Under the pieces are notes generated by a model, which saw only the letters and a program-made list of their open reading frames with translations, was not told where the DNA came from and made no database searches. 64,000 bases of DNA from Rhizophagus irregularis (taxonomy: Eukaryota; Glomeromycota; Glomeromycetes; Glomerales; Glomeraceae), in the NCBI RefSeq assembly GCF_026210795.1, contig NC_089442.1:186001-250000 (forward strand), read 5' to 3'. A program made the position numbers and the translations under genes. Of the stretch, positions 24,115 through 36,460 are shown in pieces. How positions within the stretch are numbered: the stretch's first letter is position 1; each line of letters begins with the position of its first letter.

Positions 24115-24216
24115 ATGGTTATAATACTTTCTGTTCTTGGAATTTGCGGAATTCTTGCTATTGTTATCGGTGGTCTAAGAATCGCTTCTGGGGCAATAGA
24201 ACGTAAACGATGGTAA
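24115..24216 (+). CDS. Candidate 33-residue membrane peptide
   Basis: An ATG in a strong context (A at -3 to -1, G at +4), after an A-rich leader like that of other genes here, opens 33 codons to a TAA. The product has one hydrophobic helix of about 20 residues (MVIILSVLGICGILAIVIGG) followed by a short basic tail ending in IERKRW, which by the positive-inside rule would face the cytosol. Small single-pass proteins of this kind exist in fungi as subunits or regulators of membrane complexes, but I cannot place it in a family. A chance frame is the main alternative, since it is short. Confidence 0.4.
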   Translation: MVIILSVLGICGILAIVIGGLRIASGAIERKRW

Positions 24217-25174
24217 ATTTTGATAATAGACGATATCAAAATATAGGTATGTAATGATTACTTCTCGTAATTGTCTTTATACGCACGACGCTTTTTTTTT
24301 TTAATATCCTTTCTTTAACATTAGATAAGCCGAATATTTGATACTCCTTTTTTTAAATTGTATCATACGGTCGATAAATATAATACTTCTTTTCTAAAAA
24401 TACCATATGGTAAACACAATTTAAAGGGATGGCAATTTAAATAAAAGGGATAAATGAGCGGCTGAAACTTTTTGGGATAAAAAATAAACATTGAATAATT
24501 TGATATTATTATTAAAAATTAAAGGATTTCATAGAATTATATTTTTAGTTAATTTGTAGATATTCATTTTTTATTTTTTATTTTTTATCATATTTTATTT
24601 TTTTTTCTTTGATCATTCATACATAATTACAATATTTTCATTTTCATAAACTTGTATAATAACATTTTTTTTTAAAAAAAAAGATCATAATTAATAAATT
24701 AAATTTAATTAATTATTTTAATTAGTAATTAAGTTTGAAATTTACAGCGCCTAAAAATTCCATGCAAAGTCATGACATATGATTGTTTTTTTGGCGTAAA
24801 GGTTTTAGATTTTATTATTCCGAACCAACAAAAATCGATTGTAACATTGGGTGCAGTCCATGCGAGTCTTGCAAATCACATGTAAAAAAAATGTTCATAA
24901 TGTTAGGGAATTTATTGGTTCATGATTTGATTGCGATCACGTGTAATAAATATGATTGAGCTCGAATTATATTATTAATACAAATTAAGAAAATCTTAGT
25001 ATCTATTATCGAAAGGGGCCATTCGATCAAAATATTATATGATCAAATTTAGTTACTCTTAAACTTTATATTGTTTCACTTATTACGCCATGATCGTATC
25101 TTTAATTTCTGACGCAGTAATCTAGGCCCGAATTCGGCCCAAGGAATGCCATTATTCGGCAAATTATTTTTCGG
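24217..25174. other. Gene-free stretch
   Basis: Nothing supportable; homopolymer-rich AT sequence. Confidence 0.5.
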
Positions 25175-26290
25175 TGTAATTACAAACCCAAATTTATTAT
25201 TATTCTAATGAATAAGTTGTGTGGTGATCGATATTTTTTTATGAAACATCCAATATTGAAATCAGTATTAGTAGTATGATATCTGACAGAGAGTTTTAAC
25301 ATCAAAATTGGATCGCTCGATGCCAAGATATTTGCAAAAAACAATTTAATTTTTAAAAAATGTGCTAAGTGCTAATTTGCTAAAAGTTATCCATTACATG
25401 AAAATAACTATCATTATAAACTTAATAACTATTTGCTAAACCATTTAAATCTGCAGGTCTTATTCTTATTTGTCACCGCAGTATTCCTAATGCACCGCAG
25501 TATTCATAATGACTAAATTATAACTCGGTTTAAGTAATACAAACTCAGATTTATTATTCTAATGAATAAGTTGTCTCTCGAAAGTGTGATGATCGATACT
25601 TCTTATGAGACATCCAATATTGAAATCAGTATTAGATATCTGATAAAGAGTTTTACAATTTTTTTAAAAAAAAAAGTTCATCAAAATTTGGATCGCTGGA
25701 TGCCAAGATATTTGTAAAAACAATTTTTAATTTTTAAAAAATGTGCTAATTTGCTATAAGTTTTCCATTACATGAAAATAATTATCATTATAGACTAAAA
25801 TTTGGTGCAGAAACGTTTCGGCTATAAAAATGCCGAAAATCTTTGCCGAAATCCCAAACTAAATTCTAGATTTCAGCAATGGTTTGAGATAGTTAGGAAT
25901 CAAATTGCTGAAACCTCAAACTATTGCTGACCTATTGACCTGAAACTATTGATTCTATATAATAAAAGTGAGTTGCGATATTTGGATTCGCTGTTTTATA
26001 TTGATTTATATAATAAAAGTGAGTGTTGTCAAAATCCCAAACTGTTGCCAAAATTCAGGACCATTGCTGAAATTCCGGACCATTGTTGAAATTTAAAATT
26101 TGGTGCCGAAATCCCAAACCTATCAACCGTTATAGCTAAAGTATTCAGTTCTTGGAATATAATAATTGTTGTATAACCGAAACGTTTCGGCGCCCAACTC
26201 TATTATAGACTTAATAACTAACTGCTAAATCTGCAGGTCTTATTTTTATTGGTCACCGCAGTATTCCTAATGACTAAACTATAACTCAGT
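25175..26290 (+). repeat. Tandem direct duplication, two arms
   Basis: Arm 1 (about 25175-25531) and arm 2 (about 25532-26290) share, in order, CTAATGAATAAGTTGT, ACATCCAATATTGAAATCAG, GATGCCAAGATATTTG, CCATTACATGAAAATAA, CTGCAGGTCTTATT and CACCGCAGTATTCCTAATG. Arm 2 is longer because it holds the element at 25797-26202. No coding frame follows the alignment. Confidence 0.75.
25797..26202. mobile_element. Non-autonomous element with 9-base target duplication
   Basis: It is bounded by TTATAGACT on both sides (25788-25796 and 26203-26211). Arm 1 of the surrounding duplication shows the unoccupied site (TTATAAACT followed by TAATAACT at about 25414). The ends carry GAAACGTTTCGGCTATA and, inverted, GAAACGTTTCGGTTATA. 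The interior repeats CCGAAATCCCAAACT-type sequence and is non-coding. A 9-base duplication is usual for Mutator-like elements. Confidence 0.75.
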
Positions 26291-26345
26291 TATTGGATGG
26301 GGGAACAGAGATATCGGTCGAAGGCCGATATTCCTCATCCAATAA
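26290..26345. repeat. Compact two-step hairpin
   Basis: TTATTGGATG...CATCCAATAA forms the outer stem and ATATCGG...CCGATAT the inner stem, with a seven-base loop. It starts directly at the end of the tandem duplication. It could be a minimal element, a solo terminus pair or a structured RNA segment; it does not fold as a tRNA. Confidence 0.5.
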
Positions 26346-28475
26346 CTATTTATTATTGTTTTGAGACAATTTCATTTATGTATATTATTAAATTAACGTT
26401 TAAAATGTATTTAATTATTAAAATTCATATAATCGCATTTTTTTTTAGATCCGTTATTTCAAACGGATATTCATATTATAATCAGCAAACAAATTTTGAA
26501 ATTTGAAACGATAAGGTTTAAAAATTAATATTCGTGAAAAATTAATGATTAAATTAAGAAGTCTAATTCAGCCTTATACTGTATATGGCAATTATACTTC
26601 GGGTTTCTGATCATCTCGGGATGTCCGAACTTTAGATTAGATTTTACTAAAAGTAATTTGTTATAATAATTATTACTTCTAATTTCGCTTAAAATGCTTA
26701 AAAATTCAAATTTCAAACCTGCAGATCATTATCTTTAATCCGGGATGTCAATCCAAAATTGTAAAATAAAGATCCAAACTCTATTTTTGATAAAACCGTA
26801 CCCTTTTTTTTTTGTCATTATTTCTTAATTTTATTTATTTATTTTTATTGTTTTTTTTTGTTTTGTTTTCAATTATTAAAAATGCCATTTTGTTTTTTGT
26901 TTGTTGTAAGAATTTAAAATTAATTGCCCCGAGTCCGGGCCGGGCCGGGTTTCAAAATATGCATTATAGAAATATTTCCTACTTTGTCAAATCACGTGGA
27001 TATCATCCGTATCACCTTAAAGAAATTTCTTACCTAAATAACAAAATCTTTGTTAGGTTCGTACAATGAGTTTGTTGAATTTGAATATTTGATGTTTGTT
27101 ATGTTAAGCCACACTGTGAAAATGTTGATTTTGCGTAAATTAAAATTAATGACTATTTCCTTAAAATAATTTTTTTTTTTTAAAGATAACAAAGCGAATA
27201 TGTCCGAAGGATTTTTCTATAATTCTTTTTTTAATTATTAGTATAAGAAAAAAGGAAAAATATTTTTTTTACATAATCAATTCATAATCAAGAAATCGGT
27301 TTATACCCTGATTGTAATAATATAATTTGCTATTGATATTTCGCAATAAGATCGATAAATTTAATATGATTTAGATCTTTTTATTTTTACGAAATTTTAT
27401 ATGTAGACGATTGTAATAATGAAAGCGAATTACTAATGAGTTTCATTAATTAAAAGTAAATTACGAGATTACAAGAAATATTTTTTTTTTTTATAATCGG
27501 TTAATTGATAGGTTATCAGGATTAATATGACGTCACGAAACAGTTAATTCTGAGTTTAAAGTTTATTAATTATTAAGAAATATTTACGTTGTTTATTGTA
27601 CTAATTATAAATTTAAACTCGTGTGCAGTTTATTTATAACTTTATATATGCGCAGAAATTATTACGTCATTTTGCAATTCAATTATATGAATTGATTATA
27701 TATATGGTAATAAAAATAAATTAGCTTTGTGAATTATTATCATAAATCACCTAAATCACCTGTAATTTTCTGCTATTGGTCTTTTTTACTGAATCGGAGG
27801 CAGGCTAAATTTTTAGTCTTCAAATAATCAATTATAATAATATATATTTTTTTAGATTACTATAAAAAGAAAAGTAATTATTTCTACGCTACATTAGAAA
27901 ACTCGTTAATGAATTCATATTTATTAATAATAATAACTTTTTTAATTTCTAATGCCCAATTATCTTATGATCATACGTTCAACTTATGCATTATTAACCT
28001 CATTTTAAAAATAGAAATCGAATTGCATTAATTAAACCCAATATTAAAAAAAAACAAAAATTTCTTGATTATCCAATATTCCAGCCGGTAAGTAGCGAAT
28101 TTTTAAAAAAAATAGGGAAAAAATTACCCGTATATACAGTAAATGCTATTACATTATTTTTTATATATTTTATGCAATATTGATCAACGGACATTACCGA
28201 AAATACATGTAGCCAATCAAATCAATAAAATTAGAATCTTCTTCCCTTTTAAAGTAATATGTTTATTCTCCAGACTTATTAAAAAAAACAAAGAAAAACA
28301 TTCTATGAATTTTTTGTTTATCTACGATTACCAATAATGTTTATCGATTGGTATTATATGAAATTATTCAAAAGAAAAAAAAAAGATATATATATTTACG
28401 AGTCAAAATGATTAAAAAAAAAAAATTTTTTTCACGATTAATGAATCAGATAGAAATAAAATAATAGAATATCTA
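26346..28475. other. Gene-free stretch
   Basis: No supportable gene. A small GC-rich patch (CCGGGCCGGGCCGGG near 26935) stands out in otherwise AT-rich DNA. Confidence 0.45.
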
Positions 28476-29700
28476 ATGACCGATAACACCAAAAAACTTC
28501 CAGAGTGCGAGTAAGTAAAGATTATAAATATCATTTACAAGAATTAACAAATATTCATCATATTTTTCAATCAAAAACAGATGGGGATATTCGATATCGG
28601 ATTGTAATTATGATCTAATATTACAAGCGTTCTACATTTGTTCCGATGTACTTTACATAATAGTAATGATTGGAGCGATCGCGTTATTAATGTTTAGAAT
28701 TATAGCACGTAAAGGACATATTTGGGAGAAAGGATGTTTTGCTCCATTAGAAGGTTATTTATTAGGTGTTTCTATTTTCAGCATGGCACGAGCATTTACA
28801 AATATAATTCAACAAATGAATTGGTTTTCAAATAATCCTATATTAAGAGAAATGATTTATGATTTCAGTTGGTTTTCCGGTGATTTTACAATTGCCACGT
28901 ATTTAGCAGGAATCTTTCGAACGCTTCCAAGAATGACATTCTATAAATTTTCCAACGAAAATTCACCAACCATATTAATACTCAAAGGATCACAAATATC
29001 CAATATATTTTGGACATTCTTTTGTATACATATCATATATTCTCAAACATTGGCCATATTAACGGGTATTGCAAGACTTAATCTACCTCCTCATTCTTTT
29101 TCAAAATTTTTATGTTTGACGTTCGGATTTCATTGGGCAGGTTACGGTTTGGTGCATTTAAGTTTTGCATTTGCCGCAATTTATTATGGTAAAAGATTGG
29201 TAGAATTTACTAAAAACAGTTTTACATTAGCGGGAGTTAATGATGATAATATTGGTATTAATAGTATTATTAGTTCAAGTGAAAGTAGTTTCGTTGGATC
29301 AAATCAAAGTATAGATGCGAATAGAAGCATTAGAGCATTAACAAATATAAGAATAAATCAAAATATAAGAAAGGTAATTAAGTTAATCATGTTTATCAAG
29401 TTTATCAAAATTTATGTTATATATTAACCTTACATTTTTATATTCTTTTTAAATAATCAGATGAGAATATTAAATTTCTCATGTATTTACATATTTTTAT
29501 GGCATAGTATATCTTTAATTATAGTATCATTTCTTCATTATATATTATTTAATCAACCAATCGCTAGCAAATCATTTTTCTTTCTTACTAATATTTCTAT
29601 ACCATTAAGTTTGCTTATCGCTTTGATTGGTATTTTACAAGCAGAATTTTATCCTGGATCTTATGAATTTGTCGATTTTTATGCTATGAATTCTTTATGA
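28476..29700 (+). CDS. Seven-helix membrane protein, GPCR-like topology
   Basis: Three exons (28476-28510, 28581-29373, 29461-29700) give 355 residues. The tiny first exon supplies MTDNTKKLPECE; the donor GTAAGT at 28511 and the acceptor at 28580 keep frame. Hydrophobic segments lie at about residues 22-50, 70-92, 105-128, 155-182, 192-217, then, after a Ser/Asn-rich loop of about 55 residues, 273-300 and 310-338: seven in all. The long loop before helix 6 resembles the third intracellular loop of G-protein-coupled receptors. No specific receptor family motif is visible, so ligand and coupling are unknown; a lipid-modifying or transport role is possible. It lies about 640 bases upstream of glycogen synthase in the same direction but as its own unit. 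Confidence 0.7.
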
Positions 29701-30336
29701 TAAAAATTAATTTTATTATGATTATAAGATTATGATTATGAATTATGAAATTTATGTAATTTATGAAAATAAAAAAATTTTATTTCTATTAATTGTTCTA
29801 CTGCGGAATTTTTTCGTGGCGCCACTTTTTAACTGCATATTTCACACGCATTTTTACTTTTTATGTCCATCATTTTTTTTTCAATGGGGTTGATGAGGTG
29901 ATCTTATAAGGAGGATAGTTGCGTTATTATAGCAGAATAATAATCAAAGATTTTCCCACGAAAATAAACGTTATCTTCTAATCATTATTTTTAATGATCC
30001 GAAAAATTTGCGTACGTATATTACTTTATCTGAAAGGCGGTATGCTTTGCATGTGCCCTCAACACTCCATCCTAATTTTGGTCAAATGGCTGGTTTATAC
30101 TTACTTATTCCTGCTATTTTATAATACGTTGATCAATAAGCAATTTAACAAATACGGTCATAAATCTATAGACTAATCCTATTTAATCACTTATATATAT
30201 ATAATACTGTACGAGAGAAAAAAAAAATTTCTTACGTTTACTTTTGTTCATTTTTTTTTATATTTTTACATATATTTTCTTTTTTTTTCTTTTCTTTCAT
30301 TTTTTTTCATAATTCATATTTTTCTATTAACAAAAA
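29701..30336. other. Intergenic, promoter side of glycogen synthase
   Basis: Contains the 3' flank of the membrane-protein gene and long T-rich runs (30230-30320) just before the glycogen synthase ATG. No other gene is seen. Confidence 0.5.
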
Positions 30337-32894
30337 ATGACGCATCGCGATGTTAATAATCCTATATTATTCGAAGTTTCGTGGGAAGTTGCAAACAAAG
30401 GTATTTAAAAAAATAATGATGGTCTCTTAAAAAGATGATGATGAAGAACTTAAATGAACTAAAATTTCCCTAAAATTAATTTTCCCTAAAATTAATTTTT
30501 CTTTAAATTAATTTTTCTTTGATAGTTGGCGGAATTTATAGTGTAATGAGATCAAAAGCTCCAGTTACTGTTCATGAATTTGGTGACCGATATACTCTCA
30601 TTGGTCCCTTATATTATAAAACTGCAATGGCTGAAGTTGAACCTGAAGAAGTGTCTAATCCTTACATGAGAGAGGTTCTCGAAGAAATGTCTCGTCAAGG
30701 AATTCGATGGATGTATGGAAGGTGGTTAATTGAAAGTGCTCCTCATGTTCTTCTCTTCGATACTGGTTCAGTTTCTACAAGATTGGAAGAATGGAAAGCT
30801 GATTTATGGAAGGTCGCCAGTATTCCTTCTCCCCCAAATGATCAAGAAGTTAATGATGCAATTTTGTTTGGTTACTTAGTAACCTGGTTTTTAAATGATG
30901 TAATTTTTACGTATATTACGTTTTGTGTTACCAAACTTTACACACACGTGATTTCATATGATATTTAAATACTAATTAAAAAATTTAGTTTGTTGCTCGT
31001 GAAAAAAACGCCGCGGTGATAGCACATTTTCATGATTGGTTGGCCGCTGTTGGAGTTCCTCTCATAAGGAAACGTCATATCGATTTGGCGACTATATTTA
31101 CCTCTCATGCAACTTTACTTGGTCGTTATTTAGTTTCCGGTTCTGTGGATTTTTATAATAATATAAAAAGTTTCAATGTTGAAGAGGAGGCTGGAAAACG
31201 TGGAATATATCATCGATATCATATTGAACGTGCTGCAGCTCATTGTTCTGATGTATTTACTACTGTTAGTCAAATTACTGCTTATGAAGCCGAACATTTG
31301 TTACGAAGAAAACCAGGTGAGTTTAATGATCTGTACTAAAATTTATTTATTTATTTTTTTTAAAAAAAAGTATATTTTATAATACGATAAATTTATTTAA
31401 TTTAGATGGTGTCCTTCCTATTGGGTTAAATGCAGTGAAGTTTTCCGCTATGCATGAATTTCAAAATTTACACGCACAAAATAAGGAAAAGATTCATGAT
31501 TTTGTTAGGGGACATTTTTATGGTCATTATGATTTCGATTTGGATAGTACATTATATTTCTTTACAGCCGGTCATTATGAATTTAAAAATAAAGGCGTTG
31601 ATACATTTATCGAATCACTAGGACGTAGGTACTTTAGAAAAAGCTATTCCTGATTCTATTTATAAAAAATATTAAAACTGCTTTAATTTCTTTTCATTTT
31701 ATCAGGTTTAAATTCTCGTTTAATAGCTTGTAATTCGCCGACAACTGTCGTGGCTTTCATAGTTATGCCTGCTGCTACACAATCTTTTGCCGTTGAATCT
31801 TTGAAAGGCCAAGCTGTTACCAAGCAATTAAAAGAAACTATAAAAGATATTACGGAAAAGATTGGACAAAGAATATTTGAAAAAGCCGCTCGCTATGCTG
31901 GGTAACTTTTTTAAATTTGTTTATATAAAACATTCACTTTTTTTATTTATTACGTCAATTTAAATATCATTATTTTTTTAACTTACAGTGGTGATATCGT
32001 GGATGCGATAGTGGAACCTGAAGAATTACTCACAAGTAAAGATAAAGTATTCTTGAAAAGACGTGTCATTGCTTTAAAACGTGGAGGATGGCCACCAATA
32101 GTCACACATAATATGGTTGATGACGCATCAGATCCCATTTTAAATGCTATTCGTCACGTACGATTGTTAAATAGTCCAGGTGATCGAGTGAAAGTTATAT
32201 TTCACCCAGAATTTATGAATTCTGGTAGTCCTTTAATTGGATTGGATTATGAAGATTTCGTTCGTGGATGTCATCTTGGCGTTTTCCCCAGTTATTATGA
32301 ACCTTGGGGCACGGCACCTGCAGAATGTACTGTTATGGGTGTACCTTGTATCACATCAAACCTTTCGGGATACGGTGGCTTTATGGAAGAAATACTTGAA
32401 ACACCTGCTGGTAACTTTATTAATAATATATATGATTTTTGATTTTTAATGGAATCAATTTAAAAATATTAATATAAAAAATTTCTCTTAAAGATTATGG
32501 TATACACATTGTGGATCGTCGTACAAGGTCGACTGAAGAATCAATAAATCAGATGGCTGATTATATGTTGCAATTTTGTCAAAAATCCCGACGTCAGAGA
32601 ATTACTCAACGTAATAGAACTGAAAGGTTATCAGATTTATTAGATTGGAAAATTATGGGTATGGAATATGTTAGAGCAAGAAAGTTAGCTTTATACAGAA
32701 CATACCCTGATTCATTTGCCGGAGCTGAAGCTGGAGAATTTGAAAGTTATATTAAAGCCAAAATTCCTAAACCTTTGTCAGCACCTGGATCCCCTAGAAT
32801 TAAGGGTAGTGGTAGTGTTGCTGACGATGAAGAAATCACGGAAGGGATGAGTAATTTTAATATTATTGATGAAGAAAATGAGGAAACAAGATAA
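30337..32894 (+). CDS. GSY1: Glycogen [starch] synthase
   Basis: Transfers glucose from UDP-glucose to the non-reducing ends of glycogen in the cytosol (GT3 family). Seven exons: 30337-30400, 30526-30899, 30989-31316, 31406-31624, 31706-31901, 31989-32410 and 32494-32894. Together they give 667 residues, close to fungal family length. Visible motifs are the sugar-nucleotide loop VANKVGGIYSV at the first junction, AHFHDWLA, and the catalytic E-x7-E pair in [11 protein letters not shown] (Glu498 and Glu506). The arginine-rich helix [20 protein letters not shown] (about 566-585) is the glucose-6-phosphate sensing site. A C-terminal Ser/Pro stretch ([12 protein letters not shown]) suits inhibitory phosphorylation. 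The ATG is the first after the T-rich leader and reads directly into the family N-terminus. The gene appears intact and single-copy here. Confidence 0.95.
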
Positions 32895-33168
32895 TGGTTT
32901 TTTAAACAAATAATTATCGTCTAATAATTTTCTTTATTTTTTTTTCTATCCATGATGTTAGAAGCTTCAAATATTTTTAAAAATATTTAATATATTGATT
33001 TTGATGAACAGTAATAGAAAATAAAAAAAAAAAATGTATTGTATTTTTGATTAATAAAATTTCATTGGATTTGACAAAACTATTTACTTGTCAATTATTA
33101 TTATTTTATTTTATTATTTTATGAGATAATTGGGATAATTGGAATAATTATTAATGGATGGGATGTAT

Positions 33169-33318
33169 GCAAAGTATTATCTATTTATTAGTCGATTAGT
33201 AAAATACTGGTTGGTTTGCAAATTAAGCAAGTATTATCTATTTATTAGTTGATTAGTAAAATACTGGTTGGTTTGCAAATTAAGCAAGTATTATCTATTT
33301 ATTAGTTGATTAGTAAAG
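33169..33318 (+). repeat. 57-base tandem repeat, about 2.6 copies
   Basis: Units begin with GCAAGTATTATCTATTTATT at 33169 (with one extra A), 33227 and 33284, and differ by one or two bases. It lies about 280 bases downstream of glycogen synthase. Confidence 0.8.
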
Positions 33319-33513
33319 GTTTAAAATTAAATATATAATAGGAATGTATAATAGAATTTTATATATGTCATGTGTAGATAAAAGTATAATTAGGGGGGGC
33401 TTAATCACTTTCTTAACATTAGGATATTTCAATATTGCTGAGATGGTAAGATCTAAGGAATGTACTAAGTTTTTTTAATCTAGTAAAGCTATCAACAATA
33501 TTCTGTCATTTCA

Positions 33514-34143
33514 GATCTACAAATAGAGTACGGTCTTTTATCTTTTGAAAATGCAAACGGTCCTGCAACTGATGTATTTCCTAAAGATGCAAAAAGTTCT
33601 GTAACTAAAACATCTGATTCAGCTGATCCAGGACTTATGAAAGACTCTTGATAATTTGAACGGATCGGAGCTTATGTTTTACAAAAATGATCTTAATAAC
33701 AATACAGACAGAATAGCTTATCTGAGAGCGAGAATGCGAGATCATGATTTAAAAAACGTAGAAAAGGAATTTTTTTTTTTGATTGTTTATGATTTGCTTT
33801 TGTTTATGTTCATCACTTCTTCGCATTTTCAATTTCTCTATTAGAGTTCCATCCTAAAACTCTTTGGTAACTTTGGTTACATTTGCAACTGTTGTGGGTT
33901 TATTCGTGCAAATCACAAATTATAAGAATGAAACAAATCAAGTTATTTATATATCTTTCTATGATGTTGTATTTGTATTGGAATATATAGAATTTATTCG
34001 TTTGACAATTTATACATCAGGTGTTTGTCTCCTAATCACAATATTATTAATAAACTTCAACCATAGCATTCATTGGCCCTGGTATAATAATCTCGGATTG
34101 GTTCTCAAAACAAGCAACTGGATTGTAAAAAATCAATTCAATT
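33514..34143 (+). pseudogene. Broken gene for a coiled-coil/membrane protein
   Basis: Several frames in succession read as one protein. A hydrophilic part (LQIEYGLLSFENANGPATDV) follows a clear acceptor (TTTCAG at 33513). A frame change at about 33650 leads to a helical part (DNLNGSELMFYKNDLNNNTD, then YLRARMRDHDLKNVEKE). After a T-run, FHPKTLW changes frame into VTLVTFATVVGLFVQITNYK, followed by a second hydrophobic helix near 34000-34060. A further frame change near 34065 gives AFIGPGIIISDWFSKQATGL and a stop. Three frame changes in about 600 bases point to a pseudogene rather than introns. Two membrane helices are predicted in the ancestor. I do not recognise the family. Confidence 0.5.
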
Positions 34144-34600
34144 AATTGTATTGAATTTTTAACTTAAGCTTTATAAATCTAAAAAATCAATATTTAATAT
34201 AATTAAATTCCAGAAATCTATATTTTAATAGAATGATAATAAATTACAAATTGATATAAGGGAAAGGTTAGGTCAAATTTTAAATACTCCGTATCATGTG
34301 ATTGTAGTTTAGATGCTTTTTCCGCAGTACATTTCAGTTGACAATGAAAATTTTGTTAATTTCCTAATTTGGACTTTGTGGTTAAATCAAATGCGGAGTA
34401 TACGTAAATCGAAAAAATTTTCAGAAGTTTTCATTTTCCTTTTTTTTTTCTTTTAAAAAAAAGCTAAAACTATTATATAATGATTCATTTCTTCCCATCC
34501 GGAGTAATGATTCCGTTATTCTTTTTTATAAAAATGCTCGATATTCCTCATATTCCTCCATAAAAAAAATTTCAATATTATTCAAGTGTAAAAAAAAAAA

Positions 34601-36460
34601 ATGAGTCAACAGAGTCAATATCACCCCGACGTTGAAATTGCAGAATTTTATTCTTCAAAAGATGAAATTGAAAATATTCTTAAGGAAATAACTGATATTC
34701 CAATAATTGTCAAACAAAATATAGGAATTTGTAATGCGTTAAAAAAACGAGTTTGTGACGCAAATTTAACGACAGCAATTAATATTAAAGTTCAAGAACA
34801 AGAATTTTTTAATAACCAAAATTATCAATGTTTACAAACTTTAATTCTTGCCACAAGAAGAATTAAAACCTTTATTAAAGAAATTTCTCAAATGATAACT
34901 TTACCTCAACCAAAAAGTATTGAGGAAACTTATAAAGCAATATATAGAGATTTTGAAAATTGTTTAATCAGTTTGGAGATTAAACTTCCTGATAATTATG
35001 AAGTCGATCTAGAAGAATTATTTAAGGTAAGCTTTTTAATATAAATCTTATATAATCATAAATTATTGTTAATATCCTAGGAATTCAAATTTTTATTAAT
35101 AATTTTAGAATCATTTAAGAGCTGATCCAGAGAAATTAATTAAAGTAAGCTTTTAATATAATCTTATATATCATTAATTATGTTAATATGTTCAGAATTC
35201 AAATTTTTATTAATAATTTTATAATTTTAGCGTTTTGAAGAATTTGGAGATGATGTAAGAGATTTACAGGATGGGTTTTCCTCAATGGTTTTACAACTAA
35301 GTGAGTTGAATGAGAAGACTGATAGGGCTAGTAACAAAACACAACTACTAAAATTCTCTGACTTCAAAGAAACTGCTAAGGAACCACGTAAAGGGGGACG
35401 CGTGACTAAATGGGTTGATGTTAAAAATAGATGTAGAGAATTCGCATTCAAAGATATTTCTGAGAATAAAAATGTTATACAAAATCAAGTTACAATTCTT
35501 AACGAACTTCACGATTGTCAAAATATCATAAAATTTTATGGAATTACTTGTGATGGAAATAAATGGTACTCTGTAATGGAATGGGCTGAGTATGGAAATT
35601 TACGCGAATTTTATACAACTCGTAAAAACTTATTTGACATTAGATTAAAATTGCGTATGTCTCTTGATATTGCTCGGGGATTGAGTTTTTTAAGAAGTGT
35701 AGAGGTAATTATTAATCATTTACTTTGATAAATTTATTTTTTATAAGCAATTTTTATTTATTATTTTTTTTTTTTAGATTTTGCATCGTGATATTAGAGC
35801 CGAGAATATATTAGTAACACTTAATGATACAGCAAAACTTGCAAATTTTCAATTATGTCGCACATTGAGAGCAGCTACATTTACATCACCTGAGTTCAAA
35901 CGAAACAAAAATTTAGAACGGGTTCGTTATTGCGCTCCCGAATTATTATCGGAGAGGCTTCCATATCTCAGATATGATTATAACTGTGAAGTTTATAGCT
36001 TTGGGATCCTGCTTTGGGAAATAGCTGAAGAGAAAACTCCCTATAGATATTGTGTGGATATTCCAAGATTGACCAGTCTTGTGAGTGAAAAATATCGAGA
36101 ATCATTTTCAGAGAATAACATGATACCAGAAAAATTCAAAAATTTATCAATTAATGGTATGTAAAAAATTAATAATAATAATAATAAATTTGATTTGAAT
36201 AATAATAATAATAATATAATATATTGATTTGATTTCGATGTTTAGCTGTTAATCACGACCCTGAATCTAGGCCAAATGTTACAACAATGTTTGAAGTTCT
36301 TTGTGATTGTTTTGAATCTTTTGAAAGACCTCCACACACGCATACACCTTCAAATTCAGCTTCTAATAGTTCACAAAACAACCAAAATCGTACACCACCA
36401 GAACCTACTCGAAAAAATTCACTAATGCAAAAGATCCGTATGAAAATTTCAAAGAAGTAA
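34601..36460 (+). CDS. MLKL-like protein: helical bundle, brace and pseudokinase
   Basis: Five exons (34601-35026, 35109-35144, 35231-35704, 35778-36156, 36246-36460) encode 509 residues. Residues 1-142 are amphipathic helices whose pattern (NALKKRVCDANLTTAINIKV, then RRIKTFIKEISQM) resembles the four-helix bundle of MLKL/HeLo-type membrane-active domains. Residues 143-200 look like the connecting brace. The kinase-like domain follows: the lysine survives (FAFK, Lys228), HRDIRAEN is complete (315-322), and APE is present. There is no glycine-rich loop, and DFG is replaced by Asn-Phe-Gln (335-337), so metal-dependent catalysis is unlikely. The tail is Ser/Asn/Pro-rich and ends in a basic cluster. 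In animals and fungi this architecture executes regulated lytic cell death after activation by a partner; that role here is inference. A decayed copy follows. Confidence 0.8.
36166..36225 (+). repeat. AAT microsatellite in intron 4
   Basis: Two runs of TAA/AAT triplets fill the last intron of the MLKL-like gene. The matching intron of the decayed copy carries a longer run (38057-38082), so the triplets predate the duplication. Confidence 0.7.

Noticed and set aside
30000-30179. 60-codon frame before glycogen synthase
   Set aside because: Short, with no domain and composition typical of AT-rich chance frames.
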